Positions 55,485 to 64,000 of a DNA stretch of 64,000 nt are shown here, in pieces. The stretch's first letter is position 1. Every line of letters begins with the position of its first letter. The notes beneath the pieces are model-generated. The model had not been told where the DNA came from and did not search any database. It was given only the letters and a program-made list of their open reading frames with translations. The stretch comes from Symmetrospora coprosmae (Eukaryota > Basidiomycota > Cystobasidiomycetes > Symmetrosporaceae), in the NCBI GenBank assembly GCA_008802785.1, contig VUYT01000023.1, positions 186,001-250,000 on the forward strand, given 5' to 3'. A program made the translations under genes and the position numbers.

Positions 55485-57302
55485 TTAAGCGAGAGCTGCT
55501 GCGGCATCGCGGACAGCAAAAGCGACTCGGCCGAATACGCCAAACGTCGCTGTGCCAATGCCCTCCCAGATGGCGGTAGCCTGAACGGGCGACATCAGGC
55601 AGCCAGGTCGCAGCGAGCCCCAGTGCTCGCAGAAGCCCCAGGCGATTGTCCTGCCCTTGTAAGATAGCTCTCCGGAGGCACCCGGCTCGAGCGTCTCGGG
55701 CATCTCCTCGTCACCATCCTCCCTGAGCAGCATGCGGAGGCCTGCATAGGCTGGAGCTCCGCAGATTAAGAGGCCAAGGACGTCTGAGTCGCCCAGGATG
55801 GCTCGCACACGGGCCTTGTCTGCCTCTGCTATCTTGGGCCAGGACTTGGTGGAGGCGTGTACGTGGTAGGCGAAGTTCGACACAACGCCGTCGGCCCTCC
55901 AGATGTCAACGATGTCAGAGAGTTGCAGCTCGAAACCCGGGGCCTTGAGCATGGCGGCCAGCCGCTCGAAGAACTTCCGAGGCAGGTAGATGGCTTTCTC
56001 CAGGTCGCCGTTGACCATGGCCTCGTTAGGAGAATCGGCGATGATGCGGACTGGTGGTATGGATGGCAGGCATCAGGCATCAGGTATTTATTCAAGTACG
56101 AGTGCTCTCCAGGCGGGCTCACTGTGCTTCCAGATGTCAGGGCCACCATCAAGCTTGCCGGCGATTGCGCTTGTCAAAGCAGGAGCGAGGCGCGTGCCCT
56201 GCGAGACGTTCGTAACGCCCCAGAACTCGATGCACATAGCCTCGAAGTAGTCTATCTCCCAGGGATTGAGGCCTTTGGTGCTGGCAATGGGTCGTGCGCG
56301 ATGTATACCAGCGGCTTGGAAGCCGGCCCACGTGTAAGTCTCCTCTCCCTATGTCAAAGAAGCAGAGTCCCTCAGCTACATGACAAGCTCATCTATGGAC
56401 TGCGGGCGAACTCACCAGAATTCCGACAGCTATTGCGTAGACGACCTTCACCAGCCCCAATTTGGCTGTCGTGAGACCACCATCGTTGGCCCCGCCCGTC
56501 AGGATATCTGCAGACTTGATCATATCATTGAAGTCGTTGTGGTAGCGTTTATCGGCGCTGGATGAGTCGCCGGCCTGCCCGATGTAGACAAGGATGATTC
56601 CAGCGTCGACGCAGAAGGCGCAGAGGCGTCGCAAGATGTCCCGCTTCTCCCAGTAGCCGCCTGTTTGTAGCTTACTCTTGCGACGGAAGCTGTTCAGCTT
56701 GTCGCTGAACGCTGCGCGGTCTTCGTCGGGGATGAGGATGTCGCGCAGGTAGATCACTTCGGCGTCACTCGGTTCACCGTAGTTCAGAGCGTCGTCGAGC
56801 AGGTTGCGAGTTTGAATGTGCTTGCAAAGCACCGAGTGGAGGACAGCCACCCATGACTTGGGGTCCAGGCGGTCAAGCAGCTTCCAAGTGAGATGCTCGT
56901 CGAAGTAGAGGTTCAAGCCCGCCCACTTTCGCCTAATGATCTCGACCAGCTCCTCCTTGGCATATTCCTCCGTCCACTGCTCCTCGTCGAAAGTGTCGCG
57001 AGATAGGAACGGCGGGTCTAGGCATCTGTTGCGCCTGAGGAGGTTGGCGAAAGACTGAAGTCGAGCGGTGACACCGGCCAGGAGGCCTGTTCGCGCTCCC
57101 TCTGCCAGTGTGCAAGGTGATATGAGTAGCGAAGCAGTCAGAAATCTATGTAGCAATCGTATAATGCGCAGTCATCCGCCCTGTGCTCACCAGGCTCGGC
57201 CGACGGCGGTTGCTCAATGCTGTACTCGAAGCGTTGCTGGAGCCGATCCCTGTAGGATCTGAGAAGGTCGACAAGCGAGGAACCGGTTTGCTCGGCTGAC
57301 AT
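55485..57302 (-). CDS. unrecognised protein of about 560 residues, weak GIY-YIG-like segment
   Basis: Starts MSAEQTGSSLVDLLRSYRDR (ATG 57300-57302). A first intron (GTGAGC...GGCAG) joins to EGARTGLLAGVTARLQSFAN. A long exon carries EEQWTEEYAKEELVEIIRRKW, DRLDPKSWVAVLHSVL, YLRDILIPDEDRAAFSDKLN and GYWEKRDILRRLCAFCVDAG. ILVYIGQAGDSSSADKRYH follows, where Y-I-G-Q plus a following Arg recalls a GIY-YIG nuclease core, though the first GIY element is not clear. After another intron come EETYTWAGFQAAGIHRARPI and NPWEIDYFEAMCIEFWGV. The final exon ends AFAVRDAAAALA. Four exons join in frame with GT/AG ends. No family is claimed. It is divergent from the unknown gene at 57542 with 239 bp between starts. 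Confidence 0.65.
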
Positions 57303-57541
57303 GCTGCTGATATGATGGCTATGTGCTTTGCGTGTGTGTGTGAACGAGATGCATCCAGTGAGGCAGCTGTGCTCGGTATTGCGAGGAAGCCTGGTCGATC
57401 GAAGGCAGAGGCACAGACAGGCACAGGGGCGTCACCGTCGGGCTTAGCATCATCAGCACGCAACATCGCTGCGTCAACGCAGGAACAGCAGCAGTACCAG
57501 CAGCATTAGTGTAGCATCGAGTGCAGGCAGCACAACACATC
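57303..57541. promoter_or_regulatory. divergent promoter between two unknown genes
   Basis: 239 bp between the starts at 57302 (minus) and 57542 (plus). Contains a GT-rich GCGTGTGTGTGTG tract at about 57330-57342 and CAGCAG repeats near 57485-57505. No known site is claimed. Confidence 0.5.
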
Positions 57542-59052
57542 ATGCGTTTCTTTCAGCGTTGGCCCGCTAGGGACGACTTCCTGCGATACCTGAGGGACAA
57601 GGCAGAGCCTGCGAACCAGACAGTGCGACAGATGTGGAGGGACGTTCTAGGGCTCATTAGGCAGCGTACGTGCACATTATTGTCCGTTAGAGTGCATGGT
57701 CTGACTCGTAGCGCCCTTCTACGCAGGTAACCGACGTGTTCTGACCGGTATCTTGCCCGACGACGTCGAGCGCGCCCCGCTCGTCCTGAGCGTCAAGAAG
57801 TATAACAGGAAGAACTCCAGCAAGAAGGTCGCATACGTTCGGATCGATAGGATCTACGTGCCGCTCTATCAACCGGCAGGAACGGAGGAGGAGGAGGAGA
57901 TTGAGGGCGCGGAGGACGCGACAGCCTTCGCCAACGCTGCGAACGACGGCGGCGACGACGACGACGATGGTGTGACCGGAGCTGCAGAAGCGCTCGAGCG
58001 TGCTCAGCAGGAGCTCCTGTTCATCAGTGACATATTCCTGTACATCGATGGCGACTTCTGGAAGCCCGGCGACTTCTTCATCCCCTGGTACGATGATCGC
58101 GAGTGAGTGGGCGGGCGAGATGCCACCCGGGTGGTTCCAGAGACAGCTCGCTGACCCCTGTTACGGCTTTGCGTCCGGTCTGCACAGCGGCTATCAATGC
58201 CTGCGAGCTTATCGAATCCCCAAAGGTGTCAAGTTCGACGAGACATCGCCCGAGGATGTCGCCCGCGTCCGCCAGCTGGTCAGCATGCAGCACTTCAGTC
58301 GCAAGGCATACCTGAACGAGCTCTGGCCGGACAAGCTCGGCCCGTGCGAGATCTTCATGTACCATCTGCTCATGCCGCACGACAGGTGGGCTCCGGAGAC
58401 AAAGAAAGAACGACATCAGGCTTCACTCTCGCCCACCATGCCTACGCCTGATGGCGAAGGCTGGGCATTCGCTTCGGAGCAGTGGAGTCGTGCGAGGGAC
58501 AATCCGCGAGCTACAAAGAACCCGGCAGCAATCTTCAGAAGCAGAGTTCGACCGTTCCTCGTCTTCAGGGATGGCACGTTCGAGCGACCTTTCCACAGAA
58601 CGGCGACGGGGGCGAAATGGTTCACTGCAAATGACCTCGACTTGTCTCGACCAGGAAAGGCTAGTCAGTTCCCTGACTGGATGAGGAAGTATCATTACGC
58701 TGTGCATTTCGAATCCTTCAGTGGCAAATCCGGCATCACTACGTCAGGAAGCATTCGACTGCAGGAGATCAGTATCACTGCCGATGGCGACGAGTTCGAC
58801 TATGCTGCGGAGGGACGAGCCTGGCTTGTCGCGAAGGACAACTACAGGCCCGTCACCTGGTCGAAGCCTTTGCGCGATCTGGCCTCTGCGTGGTCCCGTC
58901 TCGTCAGGGAGGACGTTCTTCTCGGCCGGACGAAGCCGCCCGCGTCCACCTTTGTCGTCCATGGCTACATCATACCGTCAACAGTTGACATCGCTGCTGA
59001 GAGGCAGAAGGAGGGAGTGACCGAGGATGAGATCGTGGAGGGAGCATTCTAG
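57542..59052 (+). CDS. unrecognised protein of about 430 residues, divergent partner gene
   Basis: ATG at 57542 opens MRFFQRWPARDDFLRYLRDK; an intron with GTACGT donor at about 57665 joins LIRQR to NRRVLTGILPDDVERAPLV. VKKYNRKNSSKKVAYVRIDRIYVPL and a strongly acidic region (EEEEEIEGAED, GGDDDDDGV) follow. After LYIDGDFWKPGDFFIPWYDDR a second intron (GTGAGT...CTGCACAG) leads to DGYQCLRAYRIPKGVKF. The rest is a single frame: QHFSRKAYLNELWPDKLGPC, FRSRVRPFLVFRDGTFERPF, GKASQFPDWMRKYHYAVHFE and RAWLVAKDNYRPVTWSKPL, ending EIVEGAF. No signal peptide or membrane segment is seen. I do not recognise the family. Good frame continuity and clean introns support coding. Confidence 0.65.
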
Positions 59053-59374
59053 ACGGAAGCTTAGCGGTCGAGGGCGTCGGAACAGCAGCGTAGCAGATGT
59101 AGTCAGTCTGTCAGTCACACAGTCTCGTTACTTGTCTTTTCGGAAAGATGTTGCGTGGAATGCAAATGCCTTCACAATGTCGAGCATTGCGACCTGTTGC
59201 GACCTGTGCGGGGTCAGAAAGTGTCAGTATCGGAAAGTGCCACGAGTAGCAGGCAGCGGACCGGACATGGAAAGAGCCGGAAAGAGGGGATTCCATCATA
59301 GCTGCGTATTGTAGCACACAACAAGCGCCCCGTTCTGCAGTGCTTCTGATTGTTCAAGCTGCTTCTGCAGCCTC
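59053..59374. other. intergenic region between converging genes
   Basis: About 320 bp between the stops of the unknown gene and the small basic protein gene. A short direct duplication (TTGCGACCTG, two copies) lies near 59189-59210. Nothing else recognised. Confidence 0.5.
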
Positions 59375-60070
59375 TTAGTTCTTCTTCTTCTTCTCCTTGC
59401 TGGGACCAGCTTTCGCTGCTCCATCTCCCTTCCCGCCCTTCGAGCCGCCGCCCGTGACCTTCTGCAAGCCGGACTTCAGACCGGACTTGAGAAGCTCGCC
59501 GATATCCTTGGTGCCGGCGGTCGTCTTGGGGGCCGCCGCCTTGGTGCTGGCGGTCTTCTTGACCTTTGCCGGGCTGGGGTCGAGGAGAGTGAGGTCGCCG
59601 TCGTCTGAATCGTCTTCCACATCGCTGTGGGTGCGCTTATTGGCTGAACCTTTGTCCTTTTTGGTACCGGCAGCGGCAGGAGCGCTAGCCGCGACAAGCT
59701 TGAGAAGCTCCTCGTTTTCCTGCGCGGCCGGGTAAATAGCGAGGCAGCAATCAGAGCCGCGGGGAAACAATGAGATCAGCGGGGCACGCGAACGGCGAAC
59801 AGGCGCGCAAACAAGGAAACAGCACACGCGTCGTACTTACCTCTGTCACGCTGATGCTGAAGTCCAGCAGGAGCAGCAGGATCTTGGCGAGCTCAAGCTG
59901 CTCCTCCTCGTCGAGCTCCCCCTTCTCGGCCGCGGGATGCAGCACAGTCGCAGTCTCCAGGAAGGCGGCGAGAGCAGCCTTGCGCTCCTGAGGCAGGGCG
60001 ATGGACGTCAGCAACGCACGCATGCTGCTTCAAGGTGCTGCCTCAAGGTCACGGTGGTCTTGGGCGCCAT
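59375..60070 (-). CDS. unrecognised small Lys/Ala-rich protein
   Basis: Three exons are proposed. MAPKTT (ATG 60068-60070) is followed by a 65-nt intron GTGACC...GCTGAC...CCTCAG, then ERKAALAAFLETATVLHPAAEKG with LDEEEQLELAKILLLLLDFS, which looks like an amphipathic helical domain. A further intron leads to ENEELLKLVAASAPAAAG, a Lys-rich linker with THSDVEDDSDDGDLTLLD, KDIGELLKSGLKSGLQKV and a poly-Lys end (KEKKKKN). An alternative start is ATG 60023 without the first intron; the spliced start is preferred because donor, branch site and acceptor are all good. About 190 residues. The Lys-rich tail suggests nucleic-acid or ribosome contact, but no family is recognised. Confidence 0.6.
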
Positions 60071-60259
60071 TGTGTGCGTGGTGATGCAGTTGGGTGGGAG
60101 CTGGAAGACAGGCGGTGGCAAAAGCGGCCAGCCAATCGGCTAGCGTCGGCTAGACAGCACCACCCAGCGGGACCTGCGAGACATGAGGACACGAGAGTAA
60201 CAATATAGCAACAACAGTACACTCGCACACACTGCTTCGCACTGCTCGTCTATGTCAGG

Positions 60260-63200
60260 TCATACTTCTTGTACGCCTTGTATACGCTGAGCCTTGCCCA
60301 AGTTCTCAACTAAGAAATCGGTCATTGTTCGATAGACGGCCATGTAGGCATTTCGAACGCCCATGTTATGCGCTGAATCTGTGAACATCCTGAAGCGAAA
60401 CCGATTGATGCCGGCATATGTGAGGCGGTCAAGAAGATCAGCGGTATTGGAGAAATGGACTGCGAGGGCGGGGGACGAAGAACCGATATCAGCGTGCTGC
60501 AGCAGGCGGACTTGCATTGGCGCGATTGCACTACTAGGCGTGGTGCTGTAACTCACCATTGTCGTCGCCTGATCCGTGCATAAGTAGGAAAGCCGCGTGC
60601 CTGAATCCTTCCATCCTCGTCACTGCAGAAGCCGCGTAGCCAGCCTGATTCGTGGCCAGCGTTCCCATGTATCTTTCTGTGAACACCGAATCGTAAAAGG
60701 TCCACGAAGTGACTGGAGCCACCGCGACCGCCGCGGCAATGATGCTCGAGTTGGTCTCGATGATCTTGCTCGCCAGAAAGCCGCCGTACGACCACCCCTG
60801 GAACCCGATACGCTTCTCGTCGACGTACGGCAGCTCTCCCCACAGCTTTGCAACAGCCAGCTGGTCTTCCACTTCGGCTTTGCCCAGCTGCCCGCGGATG
60901 ACCGTCTTGAACGCCCGTCCCCGGAACCCGGTCCCGCGCCCGTCGATCTCGAGCACAATGTACCCGTACTCGGAGGCGAGGTAGTGCGAGTAGTCGAGCT
61001 TGAACCGCTCTTGCACCGTCTGCGAGTTGGGCCCGCCGTACGGCCGGAGCATGAGCGGGTACTGCGTCTGGCCGGAGGTGTCGAGGTGGGGCGGCGAGAT
61101 GACGGCGACATTGACGGCTGCAAGAGGGCATCAGCCAAGTCGACATATACGATGGATCCACACTCACAGACGTTGTTGACTTGCACCTCGTGGTACGTCG
61201 TCTTTGGGACGCGATACGTGGCCAGCGTCTCGTTGAGCATCCGGTTGTCTGTAATAGGGAACTCGAAAGTCCCCTCTTTGTCGTCTACCTTCTCGAGTCT
61301 CTGCCAGGGTAGGCCAGCGCGCTGGTTGAGCAGGTAGAAGCCGGCTTGCGGTGAGAACGACGTGCTGTAGAAGCCAGTCTCGGAGGTGTTGGTCAAAGGC
61401 GTCGGCGCAGGGGGCTGCTTCCTGTCCTTGAGGGCGACAACGTCTGCTGGAGAAGGGAGAGGGATGCTGTACAGGTGCCTCTGAATAGACGGATTGCTCG
61501 CGATAAAGTATCTGGAGGCGCAACGTCAGCGCTGCTCAGGCTCCATGTGAACAGAACCCCTCACATAAGCTTCCGCTCGATATCGACCGCCTGGACACCC
61601 CCGTCAATCTCCCACTCGCCACTCGTGAGGAAGAGCGGCTCCTTCTCGTTGGCAGGCGAGAAGAGCGCGATGTGCGAGTATCCGCTGCTGTCGGGCACTA
61701 TGTCGAGGTACCCTTCGGGAAGAGTGCCGGCCGCGCTCGACGACGCAGAGAATGCATCAATGCCGTGGACGTACTGCCCCGTCTCTGCCCATCCACCGTC
61801 CAGCTTGACCCAGTCCGTGTCGCGCGTGACGACCCCTCCCCTTATTCCAGATGACGCCGCCTCGGCAAAATCAAAGTGTGCCGCGCGCTCGCGTGACGCT
61901 GCTCGGTCCGTCTCCTTCACGATTAGATCGTTGGTGCCTACCCACGCCACCTCTGTCACAACGCGGTCTGCGATATCCATGGGGTCTGCGAAGAGGAGCT
62001 CCTGCGTCGCCTGTACGGTGTCGTTGGTGGCATGATAGACATCGAGATCGAACGAGTGCATCCTGACACGAGGGTTTGGCGCTGCGGGCGAGTCGTCAGC
62101 TTGGCGAGCACCTGGTTGACAGAAAGGGGCAACCTACTGCCCGGCTTGGGATACCGCATCTCGTAGTTCTCCGGATACTGTGCAGCACCGGGTGCGAATC
62201 TGTTCTTGTTGTAGATGGGAAAGCTGTATACCCGGACGTCCGACTCGTCGAACGAGAGGAAGACGAGCTTGCGTCCGTCTGGAGCCCACCACGTTGCGCT
62301 GTCGGCGGCAAAGACCTCCTCCTCGTACACCCAGTCCGGGATGCCGTTGAAGACCGTCTCATTGCCGGTGCTCGTAACGCGGATGGCTTCTCCGCGCGCG
62401 CCGTCTCCGCTGCCGGGCACGGAGATGTAGAGATCGTTCTGGTGCACGTAGGCGATGCTGTGTCCCTGCGGCGCCCACGTCGCGAACGCCGTGCGCGCCG
62501 GGAAGGTCGGCTCTATCAAGGGCGCAGTGGTGTGCGCGTGCAGGTCGTGGATCCAGAAGTTGGAGCGCGAGCTGTGCCGCCACACCTGCTCGCGGGCGGC
62601 GCCAAAGAGGATGTACCGCATGTCGTGCGAGACGGAAAAGGTCTGGTAGTCGAGCTGGATTCCCTCGCTGTTGAGCACGGCGGATCCGCGCACGAGCTCG
62701 CGCGAGCTGTTGGTCGTCAGGTCGTGCAGCATGATGCTGTTGTCGTGCAGGCGGTAAGAGTAGACGCCGTCGCCCGCTGCAGACAGACGTTTGCGGCGCG
62801 TCAGTTGGCGCAAGGAGCATTGTTCGAAGGAACGAGCGGACCACACCTTCTGCGAGCCAATCAATGTCGCGATGCTCCACTCGGAACGTCCCGTCAAACA
62901 CGCTGTCGAACGTGAGCTTGTTCTTTGCGCCGAGGTAGACGTTGGCCTTGGTCGACAGCTTCTGACTGCCGGTGAAGAAGGCCGCTAGGACGACCACGAC
63001 CAGGAGGAAGATGGTCGGAAGGACCAGGGTGCGCTGCGAGCAATGAGGAGCGGGTCAGCGTCAGCTTGGGTACTCGGGAAGCGGACGACGTGCCGGCTGC
63101 GTAGGTCCGCGCCGCGCATCTGCCCGGACGCGGTCCAGACGAGCACATCAGCGCACCTTCAAGACATTGTTCTCTGTCGACTGACTCGCGGCCTCGCCGC

Positions 63201-63576
63201 TGCCCCTCCTGGCCCATGCTGGCTGCTGGATGCCTGCTGCCTCCTTGTCCGCATGACGCCGGCTGTCCCTCGATGACCTCCCTTCCCTGCTCTTCCTCTT
63301 GAGCAGTGCCTCAACATCGGCGTCGGGATCAGCAGGAGCACCACTATTGCCATCGAAGGACGCCTTCTCATCGTCGCCGTCGCTGCTGTCGCTGTCCGAG
63401 CTCTCTGACTGGCGCCTGTCCCTCCTCAGAGCCCGGTGGAGTTCGGCCGGCATGAAGAGGCGCGGGCGGTGTTGCCCCCGCTGAGCGATGACATCCGACA
63501 GCTCGTACTGGCTTTCGTCGTCGACATGCAGAGTGGTGTCGCCGTCCTGCAGGGCTGCATATGCAGGAGGAGCCAT
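60260..63576 (-). CDS. dipeptidyl aminopeptidase, type II membrane serine peptidase (S9B/DPP4 family, Ste13/Dap2-like)
   Basis: Removes X-Ala or X-Pro dipeptides from N-termini in the Golgi (Ste13, pheromone maturation) or vacuole (Dap2); which of the two cannot be decided. Start MAPPAYAALQDGDTTLHVDD gives an acidic/Ser-rich cytosolic tail, then one membrane segment LVLPTIFLLVVVVLAAFFTG. The propeller has DGVYSYRLHDNSIMLHDL, GIPDWVYEEEVF with the substrate-binding E-E pair, WWAPDGRKLVFL and YPKPGS. The peptidase domain has LMLRPYGGPNSQTV, VLEIDGRGTGFRG, the nucleophile in GWSYGG, the aspartate in HGSGDDN and the histidine in DSAHNMG. About seven exons. The last few residues are uncertain: a frame ending KAYKKYDLT is an alternative end. 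Confidence 0.92.
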
Positions 63577-64000
63577 CGCGATGGGCGCAACGAGAGGGAC
63601 TCAGTTGAGAGCCTGGACGGAACTCTCGAAGCAGCAGCGACCGACGAGATGCAGTTTGAAGATGATATTACTCCACTCCTCCGATAAGTCGAGCGCCTCG
63701 CCAAAGCTGCATATGCATGCAGAAAGCTCCTGCGCGCGCGCTTGACTGGCTGAGGTGTGCAGCAGTCAAGAAGCCTGGACCCACCGGGGATGCCCCCTTT
63801 GTCTCGGATCGCAAGCAGGACCCACCGACGGAAGATGATGCATTCTCGCGACTGGACTGTGCCACGCGAGCAATGCGAATGCGATGCGGACGCGGATGAC
63901 GGATGCTCTGGACCCCCTTGTCCCCTGTCGCCTCCGTGGGGCCTGTCTCGTCTGCAGCCTGGCCTGACACTTGAAGCGGCTGCCCTCCCTCTCTCTCTCT
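63577..64000. other. right edge, upstream of the dipeptidyl aminopeptidase gene
   Basis: About 424 bp to the window end, including the promoter of the peptidase gene. A 100-codon minus-strand frame (63668-63970) has no recognisable content. The window ends in a CT-repeat (63981-64000). Confidence 0.4.

Noticed and set aside
62076-62915. 279-codon plus-strand frame
   Set aside because: Antisense to the dipeptidyl aminopeptidase exons.

Overview
This is a nuclear fragment of a GC-rich filamentous or yeast-like fungus, almost certainly a basidiomycete and most like Ustilaginomycotina (smut relatives). The evidence is dense genes on both strands, many short introns (mostly 50-90 nt) whose branch site is usually GCTGAC or a close variant just before the AG, no bacterial-type operons, and basidiomycete-like versions of the core eukaryotic genes. 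The assignment is by eye; no search was run. I could support 26 gene loci (24 apparently complete, one cut by the left edge, one decayed). I recognised no mobile element, tRNA, rRNA or CRISPR.

Layout. 1-8.4 kb: the start of a Gln/Ser-rich protein cut by the window edge, then HMG-CoA synthase (ERG13), a 2.4-kb gene-poor block, and STT3, the catalytic oligosaccharyltransferase subunit, all on the minus strand. 8.9-11.8 kb: a tandem pair of F-box-like paralogues, one intact and one decayed. 12-21 kb: a concentration of DNA-repair genes, RAD10/ERCC1, RAD9 (9-1-1 clamp) and RAD27/FEN1, with an SDR oxidoreductase and a mitochondrial DUF1640/CCDC90-family (FMP32-like) protein between them. 21.6-31 kb: a small SCOC-like coiled-coil protein, an unrecognised coiled-coil protein, guanylate kinase, a secreted double-psi-barrel protein with a Thr/Gly repeat region, NBP35 (cytosolic Fe-S assembly) and the Arp2/3 subunit ARC40. 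31.1-42 kb: one giant gene for an FMP27/Hobbit-type bridge lipid-transfer protein. 42.6-55.3 kb: an unrecognised Cys/His-rich protein, acireductone dioxygenase (ADI1), RNA polymerase II subunit RPB7, the vacuolar sorting receptor VPS10 and a NOP8-like nucleolar RRM protein. 55.5-60 kb: three unrecognised genes, two forming a divergent pair. 60.3-63.6 kb: a type II membrane dipeptidyl aminopeptidase.

Most genes are independent housekeeping units, but some share themes: RAD10, RAD9 and RAD27 in genome maintenance; STT3, VPS10 and the dipeptidyl aminopeptidase in the secretory pathway. Several divergent pairs (F-box/RAD10, FMP32/RAD9, coiled coil/GUK1, ARC40/FMP27, ADI1/RPB7, unknown/unknown) share promoters of about 160-570 bp. 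Very small exons recur: a 4-nt internal exon in RAD10, a 4-nt first coding exon in RAD27, a 17-nt exon encoding the SDR glycine loop and a 12-nt first coding exon in RPB7. CDS coordinates run from start to stop codon and include introns.
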